A stretch of 64,000 bases of DNA from Paenibacillus campinasensis. Lineage in GTDB: Bacteria > Bacillota > Bacilli > Paenibacillales > Paenibacillaceae. A program made the translations under genes and the position numbers. Below, piece by piece: positions 1-8,148 of the stretch. Location: contig NZ_NPBY01000003.1 of assembly GCF_002272015.1 (NCBI RefSeq), positions 124,001-188,000 on the forward strand. The letters run 5' to 3'. A model generated the notes under the pieces. That model ran no database searches, was not told where the DNA came from, and saw nothing but the letters and a program-made list of their open reading frames with translations. Every line of letters begins with the position of its first letter. Positions within the stretch are counted from its first letter, which is position 1.

Positions 1-662
1 GCTTCTGGAAGGAACAGAACGACATCGACTTTGTGGGGGCACTGAACCCGGTGTTGAACGCGGGAGACAAGTCCGCCACAACGTATAAAAACTTCATGCG
101 TACCGGAACGGAAGCAGCCATTACGACCCAGTGCGACAACATCGAAGCCGCTATGGCATGGCTGGATTTCAATTACAGCAAGAAGGGCTGGGAAATCATT
201 AACTTCGGAGAATACGGCACCGTTCACCTGGTGGATGAGAATGGCATGCCATATTTCCATGAGGACAGTCACATCTACAACGACCCTGATGGTCAGCCGG
301 TAGCCGTGACGATCTGGAAATACCGCTGGCACAGCTGGCCGAACATCCGCGATGAGCATCATTCCAACCCGCTGATTGTGGCCAAAGGAAGCTATTCGGG
401 CGATATTCGCAAATACTGGACAGAGAATATGGATACGAGCATGGCGGTGCCGCCGCTAACGTTCACGAAAGAAGAAGCTTCACGCGAAGCTGCACTGGGC
501 AATCAGCTGTCGACGCTGCGCGGGGAATATTTTGCGAAGATCATCATGGGAGAATTGCCGGTAGATGCTTATGATCAGTTCCTGAAAGAAGCGCAGAACA
601 TGGGGCTTGACGAGTTTCTAAGCATCCATCAAGCGGCGCTGGATCGGTATAACCAAAGATAG
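1..662 (+). CDS. Sugar ABC transporter substrate-binding lipoprotein, C-terminal part
   Basis: The reading frame is open from base 3 at the window edge, so the N-terminus (lipobox and first lobe) is outside. About 219 residues remain. Aromatic-rich text (WKYRWHSW, WLDFNYSKKGWE) and an end on a long helix (DQFLKEAQNMGLDEFLSIHQ) are typical of the large LplA-type extracellular solute-binding proteins of Paenibacillus. It would capture an oligosaccharide outside the membrane and hand it to the two permeases that follow at 694 and 1681. The gap to the first permease is 31 bases, so they are very probably co-transcribed. Family assignment rests on the C-terminal half plus context; the substrate is not readable, though the GH2 and GH43 genes downstream suggest a plant-type oligosaccharide. 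Confidence 0.8.
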   Translation, partial: FWKEQNDIDFVGALNPVLNAGDKSATTYKNFMRTGTEAAITTQCDNIEAAMAWLDFNYSKKGWEIINFGEYGTVHLVDENGMPYFHEDSHIYNDPDGQPVAVTIWKYRWHSWPNIRDEHHSNPLIVAKGSYSGDIRKYWTENMDTSMAVPPLTFTKEEASREAALGNQLSTLRGEYFAKIIMGELPVDAYDQFLKEAQNMGLDEFLSIHQAALDRYNQR

Positions 663-693
663 CTTCGATTACTTAAGAACGGGTGGTTAGAAG

Positions 694-1665
694 ATGGAGA
701 TCATTCGGAGAAACAGGAAGATGAACCAGCCCCACACGGAGTCACAACCGAAAAATACGAAGCTGCTGATCCAGAAGGACCTGAAAAAGAACTGGTTCGT
801 TTATTTGATGGCGCTCCCCGTGATTGCATGGTTCCTGGTCTTCTGTTACGGCCCGATGTGGGGGGTCATGATCGCCTTCAAGGATTTCAAGCCGCTGCTT
901 GGATTCGGGGCGAGTGAGTGGGTAGGCTTTAAACATTTTATTGACTTTTTCGAGGGGCCATATTTCTGGAGGGTCGTTAAGAATACGCTGATGCTGAATG
1001 TGTGGGCCATTGCTTTCGGCTTCACCGCACCGATTATCTTGGCGCTGATGCTCAACGAAGTCAAGTCCTCGAAATTCAAAAGAACCGTTCAGACGATTAC
1101 CTATATGCCACACTTTATTTCCTTGGTGGTCGTGTGCGGGATCATTCACATTTTTACCGCGGATGAAGGGATCATCACCCAGATTCTGCAGGCCATTACG
1201 GGAAAAGACTACTCGTCACTGCTCGGATATGCCTCCTTCTTCCGGCCGATTTATACGTTCTCCGGCATCTGGCAGAGCATCGGCTGGGACAGCATCATTT
1301 ACCTGGCGGCGATGAGCTCCGTTGATCCCGCCTTGTACGAGGCGGCAGACATGGACGGCATCGGCAGAGTGAAGAAAATGTGGCACATTACGCTGCCACA
1401 GATCAGCCCGGTCATTATTATTCTGTTTATTTTTGCGGTCGGCGGATTGATGGCATCCGGCTATGAAAAGATCATTCTGCTATACAACCCGCTTACGTAT
1501 GAGACGGCGGATGTTATCGCCTCCTATGTATACAGGCGAGGCTTGCGAGAGGCCAGTCTCAGCTATTCCGCTGCGGTAGGCCTGGTCAGCTCTGTCGTCA
1601 ACTTCGGTCTGCTCTGGCTGACGAACTACATCGTCAAGCGCAGATCGGAAGTCAGCTTATGGTAA
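694..1665 (+). CDS. Sugar ABC transporter permease, LplB-like
   Basis: A 323-residue inner-membrane permease. After a basic N-terminus there are about six hydrophobic segments, starting with VYLMALPVIAWFLVFCYG near residue 37. The cytoplasmic EAA loop, which contacts the ATPase, reads YEAADMDGIGRVKKMWHITLP near residues 215-235 and is the diagnostic motif of this family. A GGGTGG-like ribosome site precedes the ATG at 694; an ATG at 721 is possible but has AGGAAG too close to it. It pairs with the second permease 15 bases downstream. No ATPase gene is in the window, as is usual for this transporter class, which shares an MsmX-type ATPase encoded elsewhere (family knowledge, not seen here). 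Confidence 0.9.
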   Translation: MEIIRRNRKMNQPHTESQPKNTKLLIQKDLKKNWFVYLMALPVIAWFLVFCYGPMWGVMIAFKDFKPLLGFGASEWVGFKHFIDFFEGPYFWRVVKNTLMLNVWAIAFGFTAPIILALMLNEVKSSKFKRTVQTITYMPHFISLVVVCGIIHIFTADEGIITQILQAITGKDYSSLLGYASFFRPIYTFSGIWQSIGWDSIIYLAAMSSVDPALYEAADMDGIGRVKKMWHITLPQISPVIIILFIFAVGGLMASGYEKIILLYNPLTYETADVIASYVYRRGLREASLSYSAAVGLVSSVVNFGLLWLTNYIVKRRSEVSLW

Positions 1666-1680
1666 GAAAGAGGGAAAGCC

Positions 1681-2613
1681 ATGAATAACAAGCAGCTCAA
1701 GGCAAGAGGAAGCTGGAAGCGTAAGTCGATCGGAGACAGAGTATTCGACTTTACGAACTATGCGCTGTTAGCGGCTTTAACACTGGTCTGTTTTTATCCG
1801 ATTTTGCACATTTTGTTTGCCTCGGTCAGCGATCCGGTCTCATTGATCGCCCATAAAGGCGCGCTGTTCAAACCGCTGGGCTTTACGCTTGATGGCTATA
1901 AGCTGGTATTTAAAGACAACAGCCTGTTGAACGGTTACAAAAATACGATTATCTATGTCGGACTCGGAACGCTGGTCAACATGGTGATGACCATTCTCGG
2001 CGCTTACGTATTGTCCCGGCGTGATCTCTATTTCAAAAATTACATCATGGTTTTCATTACAATTACGATGTTTTTTGGCGGGGGTCTTATTCCTTGGTTC
2101 CTGCTGATGAAAGACATCGGGCTGTACAACAATCTCTGGGCCATGATTTTGCCAACGGCCTTGAATACGTGGAACATCATCATCCTGCGAACAGCATTCC
2201 AAGCCATTCCGCGAGAGCTGGAGGAAGCGGCGGTTATGGATGGCGCTGGTCAGGCGAAAATATTGGTGCATGTCATCATACCGCTGTCAAGAGCAACGCT
2301 GGCCGTCATTTTCCTGTATTACATGGTGGGCAACTGGAACTCCTGGTTTAACGCCATGGTGCTGCTCAAAGACCGGGAACTGTTCCCGCTGCAGCTGTTA
2401 ATGAAGGAAATTCTGGTTGCGAATGACTCCACGGCCACGACGATGGGAAGCGCAGGCGGCGTCGTTATCAACAGCGCCCAAAGCTCGAATGCGTTCCGGG
2501 AGCTGGTTAAGTACTGCGCGATCGTGGTATCGACGGCTCCGATCTTAATGGTCTATCCTTTCCTTCAGAAATATTTTGTGAAGGGCGTATACGTTGGTTC
2601 CATCAAAGGCTGA
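1681..2613 (+). CDS. Sugar ABC transporter permease, LplC/YtcP-like
   Basis: The second half of the permease pair, 310 residues with six predicted membrane segments. The EAA loop (EEAAVMDGAGQAKILVHVIIP, near residues 192-212) is clear, and the C-terminal ending FVKGVYVGSIKG is the typical end of LplC/YtcP proteins. The start ATG at 1681 follows AGAGGGAAAGCC. It lies 15 bases after the first permease and 39 bases before the GH2 start, so transporter and hydrolase genes form one unit. It should act with the 694 permease as a heterodimeric channel for an oligosaccharide; substrate unknown. Confidence 0.9.
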   Translation: MNNKQLKARGSWKRKSIGDRVFDFTNYALLAALTLVCFYPILHILFASVSDPVSLIAHKGALFKPLGFTLDGYKLVFKDNSLLNGYKNTIIYVGLGTLVNMVMTILGAYVLSRRDLYFKNYIMVFITITMFFGGGLIPWFLLMKDIGLYNNLWAMILPTALNTWNIIILRTAFQAIPRELEEAAVMDGAGQAKILVHVIIPLSRATLAVIFLYYMVGNWNSWFNAMVLLKDRELFPLQLLMKEILVANDSTATTMGSAGGVVINSAQSSNAFRELVKYCAIVVSTAPILMVYPFLQKYFVKGVYVGSIKG

Positions 2614-2652
2614 TATATAAAAAAATTAACCATATGTTTAGGAGTGAACATC

Positions 2653-4434
2653 TTGAAAAATACAGAAGCAAACCATACCGTGTACCCGCGTGCGGAATAT
2701 CCGCGCCCCCAATTCGTCCGCAAGGCATGGCAGTGCCTGAACGGAGAGTGGGAATTTCAATTTGACGATGCTGGTGTCGGGGAGAAGGAATATTGGTACC
2801 AAACGGAGAAGCGCGTCCCTTTTTCGCACAAAATCAATGTGCCCTTTGCTTTCCAAAGCAAGCTGAGCGGCATCGGGGATCCTTCCTTTCATGATGTCGT
2901 CTGGTACCGCAGATCGTTCGAAGTCCCGGCAGATTGGAAGAACAAGCGCATCATCCTTCATTTCGGGGCGGTAGACTATATCGCCAAGGTCTGGGTGAAC
3001 GGTCAGCTGGCAGCGGTGCATGAAGGGGGACACACCCCATTCCAGGCTGACATTACGAGCTTACTTCGGGAAGATGGCAATACGGTCGTTGTGCGGGCGG
3101 AGGATTTCAGCCGCGATGTCACATTGCCTCGGGGCAAGCAGTACTGGCGTGAGAAGTCCGAGTCCATCTTCTATACCCGTACGACCGGCATATGGCAAAG
3201 CGTGTGGCTCGAGCCGGTGTCCCCTGCTCATCTGCGCAAAGTGATGATCACTCCGGACATTGACCGGAATGAAATTCGCATCCGGACGTTCGTTGAGGGG
3301 TATCCGGCATCCGGAGATTTGAAAGTGCAGGTTACCGTAACCTTCGGGAATGACCGGATTGCGGAAGATCAATATTCGCTGCGGAGCAGCGAGCAGCTGC
3401 GGGCCATTGGGCTTGGCGATTTCACCGATCACGGCCAGGGCCGGCTGTGGAGCCCTGAACATCCGAATCTGTATGATGTCGAATTCCGTCTCATTCAGGA
3501 CGGGGAGGTTGTGGATGAGGTCCAAAGTTATTTTGGCATGCGCAAAGTGTCCATCGAGGACGGAAAGCTGTGCCTGAATAACCGCCCATACTTCCAGCGT
3601 CTGGTGCTCGATCAGGGATATTTCCCTGAAGGCATTCTGACTGCCCCGACAGATGAAGCGCTGAAGCGGGATGTTGAATTAACGAAGGAAATGGGCTTTA
3701 ACGGCGTCAGAAAGCATCAGAAGACAGAGGATCCGAGATTCCTGTACTGGTGTGATCGGCTGGGTCTGCTGGTCTGGGGCGAGGCCGCCAATGCGTATGA
3801 GTATTCCGAGGAATATGTCCGCCGCTTCACCAGAGAGTGGCAGGAAATTGTGGAGCGCGATTACAATCATCCGTCCATCGTGACTTGGGTTCCGCTCAAT
3901 GAGAGCTGGGGCGTGCCGAACGTGCAGATTGATGTGCGTCAGCAGCAGCACGGGCTGGCGATGTATCATTTAACGAAATCCCTTGATGATACAAGACCTG
4001 TCGTGTATAACGACGGCTGGGAGCATATGACGACCGATCTGGTCACGATCCATGATTATGAGAGCCGCCAGGAGGTGCTGGAGCAGCGCTACCAAACGGC
4101 GGAATCAGCCGTCGAGGCGATGCCGGCCAACCGCAGAATTTTTGTCGGAGGCGCTTCCTACCAAGGGCAGCCGATTCTTGTATCGGAGTTTGGCGGCATC
4201 GCCTTCAAGAAGAGTGAGTGGGATGGCTGGGGATATTCCGGCGCGGAGAACGAGGAGGATTTCCTGATTCGTCTGAAGGCGGTCGTGGATCCGATGTTCT
4301 CATCCCCGGTTATCCAAGGGTATTGCTATACACAGCTGACGGATGTGGAACAGGAAATCAACGGTCTGCTGACCTATGACAGGGAGCCGAAGGCGCCGCT
4401 TGAAGCGATTCGCAGCATCATGATGGGACGATAA
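2653..4434 (+). CDS. Glycoside hydrolase family 2 enzyme
   Basis: No signal peptide is seen, so this is likely a cytoplasmic enzyme acting on imported oligosaccharides. Domain order is the GH2 one: a jelly-roll sugar-binding domain (about 20-190, with WYRRSFEVP and VWVNGQ), an immunoglobulin-like domain, then a TIM barrel. The acid/base glutamate sits in PLNESWG (Glu417) and the nucleophile in VSEFGG (Glu512), both present. I place the start at the TTG at 2653 because AGGAG at 2640-2644 sits eight bases ahead; a GTG at 2644 overlaps that site and is less likely. At 593 residues it is close to the size of beta-glucuronidase and compact beta-galactosidase relatives. The exact sugar cannot be read from sequence. 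Confidence 0.9.
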   Translation: MKNTEANHTVYPRAEYPRPQFVRKAWQCLNGEWEFQFDDAGVGEKEYWYQTEKRVPFSHKINVPFAFQSKLSGIGDPSFHDVVWYRRSFEVPADWKNKRIILHFGAVDYIAKVWVNGQLAAVHEGGHTPFQADITSLLREDGNTVVVRAEDFSRDVTLPRGKQYWREKSESIFYTRTTGIWQSVWLEPVSPAHLRKVMITPDIDRNEIRIRTFVEGYPASGDLKVQVTVTFGNDRIAEDQYSLRSSEQLRAIGLGDFTDHGQGRLWSPEHPNLYDVEFRLIQDGEVVDEVQSYFGMRKVSIEDGKLCLNNRPYFQRLVLDQGYFPEGILTAPTDEALKRDVELTKEMGFNGVRKHQKTEDPRFLYWCDRLGLLVWGEAANAYEYSEEYVRRFTREWQEIVERDYNHPSIVTWVPLNESWGVPNVQIDVRQQQHGLAMYHLTKSLDDTRPVVYNDGWEHMTTDLVTIHDYESRQEVLEQRYQTAESAVEAMPANRRIFVGGASYQGQPILVSEFGGIAFKKSEWDGWGYSGAENEEDFLIRLKAVVDPMFSSPVIQGYCYTQLTDVEQEINGLLTYDREPKAPLEAIRSIMMGR

Positions 4435-4491
4435 TATGCCTGTCACAGCCAGCTCTGGTTCTAATATTTAATCCGAAAGGAACGTGAATGA

Positions 4492-5892
4492 ATGATGAAG
4501 ACGAGTTACCGGAATACACTGCTGATCACGGTATGCCTGCTTCTTATTTTTCCGATCGGACCGACTGCGCATGCTGCAACTCAGCAGCATAATTTCTATA
4601 ACGTGATCATGCAGGATGGTGCAGATCCGTGGGTTTACAAGCACACGGACGGCTACTATTATTTCACGAAGACGACCGGCGGCAACGTGACGATCTGGAA
4701 ATCACGGAATTTGACAACGGTAGATGCGGCGCCAACCACCGTTGTAGAAACCGGATGCTGCAATATATGGGCCCCGGAGCTGCATTATATCCATGGCGCC
4801 TGGTACATCTATTATGCGAAGGATGACGGGGACAATGTCAATCATCGCATGTACGTGATGGAGAACACGTCGCCAGATCCAACGCAGGGCACATGGCAGT
4901 ATAAAGGCCAGATTACCGATCCGACCAATAAATGGGCGATCGACGGCACCGTGCTGGAGGTAGGCGGACAGCTGTATTTCATATGGTCTGGCTGGGAAGG
5001 TGATACGGATGTCCGGCAGAATCTGTATATCGCGCGGATGAGCAATCCTTGGACGATTGGCTCGCATCGTGTCGAAATTGCAAGGCCAACCTACAGCTGG
5101 GAAACCAACCATTCCCCGCATGTGAATGAAGGGCCACAGGTGATCATTCGAAACGGGGTCATCAACCTGGTGTATTCCGCCAGCGGCAGCTGGACGAATG
5201 ACTACTGCCTGGGGCTGATCACAGCGAGCACGTCCAGTGATTTGCTGAATCCGGCATCCTGGACCAAGCGCAGCCAGCCGATATTCAGATCTGGGAACGG
5301 ACTGTTCGGACCGGGCCATCATTCGTTCACGAAATCGCCGGACGGCACTGAGGACTGGATGTTATACCACACGGCCAAGTACGACAATGCCGGGTGGAAT
5401 CGGGAAATCCGGATGCAAAAATTCAGCTGGAACGCCGACAACACGCCAAATCTCGGTGTGCCTGTCAATCCGAATGTGCCGATAGCGCTGCCTTCCGGCG
5501 AGGCGCCGCACATCCGTTATGAGGGAGAGGAAGGCGTCTTTGGCGGTACTGCGCGCGCGGCGGCAAGCCCGAACGGATCCGGGGGAGCCAAAGCCGGTTA
5601 TATCGACACAGCGGACAGCTTTGCACAGTATACGGTGCATGTGCCGAGTGCAGGCGAATACATTCTTCTGGCCAGAACGGCAAATGGAACCGCCGGCGGA
5701 GGCTGGTCGCATCTTCTTCTCAGCGTCAATGGCGGGCCTTCAAGCCAATTCCATATTACGAATAAAGGCTGGGAGAATTGGACCCTGTCCACTGCCCGGA
5801 TTCATCTGAATGCCGGTGAGAACACGATCCGGTTTACTAAAGGCGAAGGCTACGGAGAGATTGATTTCTTTGACATCAAACCGGCGAATTAA
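4492..5892 (+). CDS. Secreted GH43 glycosidase with C-terminal carbohydrate-binding module
   Basis: A classical signal peptide (KTSYR, hydrophobic core, then AHA-ATQQ near residue 29) marks this as exported. Residues about 35-330 form a five-bladed GH43 propeller: the base aspartate in ADPWV (Asp45), the pKa-modulating aspartate in AIDGTV (Asp151) and the acid glutamate in NEGP (Glu213) are all present. A linker rich in Pro leads to a CBM6/CBM35-like beta-sandwich (about 343-465, beginning RYEGEEGVFGG and ending GYGEIDFFDI). GH43 enzymes mostly cut arabinan, arabinoxylan or xylan side chains; an alpha-L-arabinofuranosidase role is my best guess. It is the last gene of the transporter unit and would release the sugars that the transporter takes up. 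Confidence 0.88.
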   Translation: MMKTSYRNTLLITVCLLLIFPIGPTAHAATQQHNFYNVIMQDGADPWVYKHTDGYYYFTKTTGGNVTIWKSRNLTTVDAAPTTVVETGCCNIWAPELHYIHGAWYIYYAKDDGDNVNHRMYVMENTSPDPTQGTWQYKGQITDPTNKWAIDGTVLEVGGQLYFIWSGWEGDTDVRQNLYIARMSNPWTIGSHRVEIARPTYSWETNHSPHVNEGPQVIIRNGVINLVYSASGSWTNDYCLGLITASTSSDLLNPASWTKRSQPIFRSGNGLFGPGHHSFTKSPDGTEDWMLYHTAKYDNAGWNREIRMQKFSWNADNTPNLGVPVNPNVPIALPSGEAPHIRYEGEEGVFGGTARAAASPNGSGGAKAGYIDTADSFAQYTVHVPSAGEYILLARTANGTAGGGWSHLLLSVNGGPSSQFHITNKGWENWTLSTARIHLNAGENTIRFTKGEGYGEIDFFDIKPAN

Positions 5893-5953
5893 AGGGAAGA
5901 GGGAGCGGCGGATGATGCCGCCGCTGCCCGTGCAATACAAGCTGAATGCTGAG

Positions 5954-5983
5954 GGGCTCCCGGATTTCCGGGAGCCCTTTTCC
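5954..5983 (+). terminator. Rho-independent terminator after the GH43 gene
   Basis: A perfect 10-bp stem (GGGCTCCCGG / CCGGGAGCCC) with a 4-base loop followed by TTTTCCTT. It ends the sugar transport/hydrolysis unit and separates it from the regulator gene. Confidence 0.9.
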
Positions 5984-6116
5984 TTCCGCGGCGTGCTCTT
6001 TGTCAGGCGGCAACCCCTAAGCAGCGCACGAGTGGAAGCCTTTCCGGCTGGATTGTTTTTCGATTCATTACCAAGTAAGATGAAGGTAACGATTAACATA
6101 AAAGGGGAGCAAATTC

Positions 6117-7076
6117 GTGCTGGAACTTAATATTAACGACCCGGAGAAGCTTGTAACGGTGGCTCATGCCTTATCGACGCGTTCCCGCGTGGATATTCTT
6201 CGGCTTCTGAACTCCAAAAATTTAAATATTATGGAGATTGCCGAGGAGCTCAAGCTTCCCGTTTCGACTGTAGCCAGCAACGTGAAAGTGCTGGAGGCCG
6301 CTGAACTCATACAAACTGAACTGCTTCCTGCATCCCGTGGGGCAATGAAAGTGTGCAGCCGGAATTATGACGACATTCATATTGCCTTGAATTTAAGAAC
6401 ATCCATGCCTAAAGGGGTAGCCCATGTCTATGAGGTGGAGATGCCCATCGGGCATTACAGTGACTGTGAGGTGCATCCGACCTGCGGAATGGCCAATACG
6501 GAAGGTTATATTATCAAGGAAGATGAGCCGGCAAGCTTCTATCATCCGAAGCATGTCAATGCCCAGATTATTTGGCTGCGCAAGGGTTATCTGGAATACC
6601 TGCTGCCGATGGACATTCCGGCCGGGGCGCGTATCGAGTCGCTGGAGCTGTCGATGGAGATGTGCTCTGAGGCGCCGAACTATGATCATAACTGGCCGTC
6701 GAACATATCGGTCTGGGTGAACGGCATCGAGATCGGCATGTGGACAAGTCCCGGGGATTTCGGAGACCGCCGCGGGAGGCTGAATCCGAACTGGTGGTAT
6801 GACTGGGCTACGCAATATGGTCTTCTGAAAAGATGGCGTGTGGATCATGAGAAAACAACGCTGGACATGGAGAAGGTATCCGATGTGAAACTGAGTGAGC
6901 TCGGGCTCACGGAGAGCCCGAAATTACGGCTGCGCATCGGCATCAAGCCGGATGCCGTTCACCAGGGAGGGCTGAATCTGTTTGGCCGTCAGTTCGGCGA
7001 CCATGAGCAGAACATCGTGATGCAAGTGAAGTATACATTGGATCAGGAAGCGCAATCGGTTCCGTTCTCGGGATGA
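6117..7076 (+). CDS. ArsR-type HTH regulator with large beta-rich C-terminal domain
   Basis: Residues about 8-85 form a winged helix of the ArsR/GntR-like kind (LSTRSRVDILRLLN, then IMEIAEELKLPVSTVASNVKVLEAA as the recognition region). The remaining 230 residues are not an ArsR core: they are beta-rich and contain an ISVWVNGIEIG stretch resembling sugar-binding jelly-roll domains of GH2 enzymes. I infer a one-component sensor for the sugar locus just upstream, but no operator was identified. The start is GTG at 6117, seven bases after AGGGGAG. A terminator lies on each side, so it is transcribed alone. Family of the C-terminal domain is not certain; proteins of this layout exist in Paenibacillaceae but I know of no proven ligand. 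Confidence 0.75.
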   Translation: MLELNINDPEKLVTVAHALSTRSRVDILRLLNSKNLNIMEIAEELKLPVSTVASNVKVLEAAELIQTELLPASRGAMKVCSRNYDDIHIALNLRTSMPKGVAHVYEVEMPIGHYSDCEVHPTCGMANTEGYIIKEDEPASFYHPKHVNAQIIWLRKGYLEYLLPMDIPAGARIESLELSMEMCSEAPNYDHNWPSNISVWVNGIEIGMWTSPGDFGDRRGRLNPNWWYDWATQYGLLKRWRVDHEKTTLDMEKVSDVKLSELGLTESPKLRLRIGIKPDAVHQGGLNLFGRQFGDHEQNIVMQVKYTLDQEAQSVPFSG

Positions 7077-7140
7077 TGCGACATGGCAGGCAAAGTCGCC
7101 GATCCTTTACTCTGTGAATAGGCACAGCATTCCGGCAATG

Positions 7141-7178
7141 GCCCGGTGCAGGGACATAAGTTCTTGCACCGGGCTTTT
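7141..7178 (+). terminator. Rho-independent terminator after the HTH regulator
   Basis: GCCCGGTGCA and TGCACCGGGC form a perfect 10-bp stem around a 13-base loop, followed by five T. Confidence 0.92.
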
Positions 7179-7340
7179 TGACGTGTCCAATCGACGACTG
7201 GCCGTGCACACAGTTCCGCAAGAAGCGCCTGGCACAACGAGCGGAATAAAACGGCGGACATTGAAGCAACCTAGGATCGTTCCACCCGAACATACAGAAT
7301 CCGCCACGAAAATTGAACAGAAGAATTGCAGGTGAAAGAA

Positions 7341-7712
7341 ATGGCAGAGAAGAACATTCTTGCTTACTTCAAAAGTCCGGAGCAAGCCCAGCTCGTCGCC
7401 CGAAAGCTGGAGGCGCTGCGGGTGGCTGACATGTCCATCGACCGCTTCAGCGCGTATCCGGGCGGCGAATTGAATGATACGATGCACCCCCTGACCGGGG
7501 ATATTGACAGTCTGACCTCGATGACCCAGAATGCCGCGTTGTCGAACCGTTCGGCAGGCATTCTTGGCGCCGCAGATCCATCGGCCAGCGGGATGAGCGA
7601 TGGGCGGCAGGACGGACTTGAGGGCCGCGACATTCTGCTGACTGTCGTGCTGGACGAAAGCGTGTTTGACCGGGCTATGAACATCATTGAGCAGTCTGGC
7701 GGGATGGTATAG
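7341..7712 (+). CDS. Small protein of unknown function with two alpha/beta halves
   Basis: A 123-residue soluble protein. The ATG at 7341 follows AGGTGAAA by about seven bases; a TTG 15 bases upstream has no ribosome site. The N-terminal 40 residues (ILAYFKSPEQAQLVARKLEAL, then a strand) and the C-terminal 30 (DILLTVVLDESVFDRAMNIIEQ) look like the two halves of a ferredoxin-like fold, joined by a low-complexity Ser/Gly/Asp-rich middle. The N-terminal half is faintly like the YflT (general stress protein 17M) domain, but I do not claim that family. Function not recognised. The upstream 162 bases show no obvious promoter. Confidence 0.7.
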   Translation: MAEKNILAYFKSPEQAQLVARKLEALRVADMSIDRFSAYPGGELNDTMHPLTGDIDSLTSMTQNAALSNRSAGILGAADPSASGMSDGRQDGLEGRDILLTVVLDESVFDRAMNIIEQSGGMV

Positions 7713-7777
7713 ACAGGGCGGGCTAAGCCTTGATGTTAGCCGCTAGAGTTATGGATCAAGAAAGGAGTCATATACTT

Positions 7778-7972
7778 ATGATGCGAAGAGTAAAGAAAGG
7801 TAAAATTCTTAGCAAAACCGAAAAGCTGCTTGCCCGTGAAACGGTGCAGAACGAGGATGTAGAATTTGCAGCAGCCGAGGCGGACGCCGATGATGCGGAG
7901 GCGCTTCGTCGCAGCGAGGCGGCTGACAAACGGCAGCTGAGAGAGATTTTGAAGGATCAGCAGGGCCAATGA
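7778..7972 (+). CDS. Very small charged protein of unknown function
   Basis: A 64-residue protein. Start ATG at 7778 (or the adjacent ATG at 7781) after AAGGAG at 7762. The N-terminus is strongly basic (MMRRVKKGKIL) and the rest strongly acidic then mixed, reading as one or two amphipathic helices (DADDAEALRRSEAADKRQLREIL). There is no membrane segment and no cysteine. It lies 65 bases after the previous small gene and ahead of a terminator, so the two are probably one transcript. No family recognised. Confidence 0.6.
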   Translation: MMRRVKKGKILSKTEKLLARETVQNEDVEFAAAEADADDAEALRRSEAADKRQLREILKDQQGQ

Positions 7973-8004
7973 ATGGCCCGGTGCAACATGCGCTATCAGG
8001 AACG

Positions 8005-8048
8005 AAGCCCTCTTGCCCGGAATGGATCTCGGTAAGAGGGGCTTTTTT
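8005..8048 (+). terminator. Rho-independent terminator after the two small genes
   Basis: AAGCCCTCTT-GCC pairs with GGTAAGAGGGGCTT across an 11-12 base loop, followed by a run of T. Confidence 0.88.
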
Positions 8049-8083
8049 GTATTTTGGCCGAGTGAAAATAGGTTTGATTCCTT

Positions 8084-8113
8084 TTGTGTCAAAGGTCCAC
8101 TATATAGTACAAT
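8084..8113 (+). promoter_or_regulatory. Candidate SigA promoter for prmA operon
   Basis: TTGTGT and TACAAT are separated by 18 bases, between the preceding terminator and prmA. It would start a transcript running through prmA, the M50 protease, rsmE, mtaB and perhaps the Nudix gene. Confidence 0.55.
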
Positions 8114-8148
8114 AGAAGCTATGTACAAATGAGGAGGATCTGCTGCAC

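Noticed and set aside
5810-6130. A 106-codon forward frame over the end of GH43 and the terminator
   Set aside because: It crosses the terminator hairpin and overlaps two supported genes in another frame.
7114-7335. A 73-codon forward frame after the HTH regulator
   Set aside because: It reads through the perfect terminator stem at 7141-7178 and has no ribosome site.
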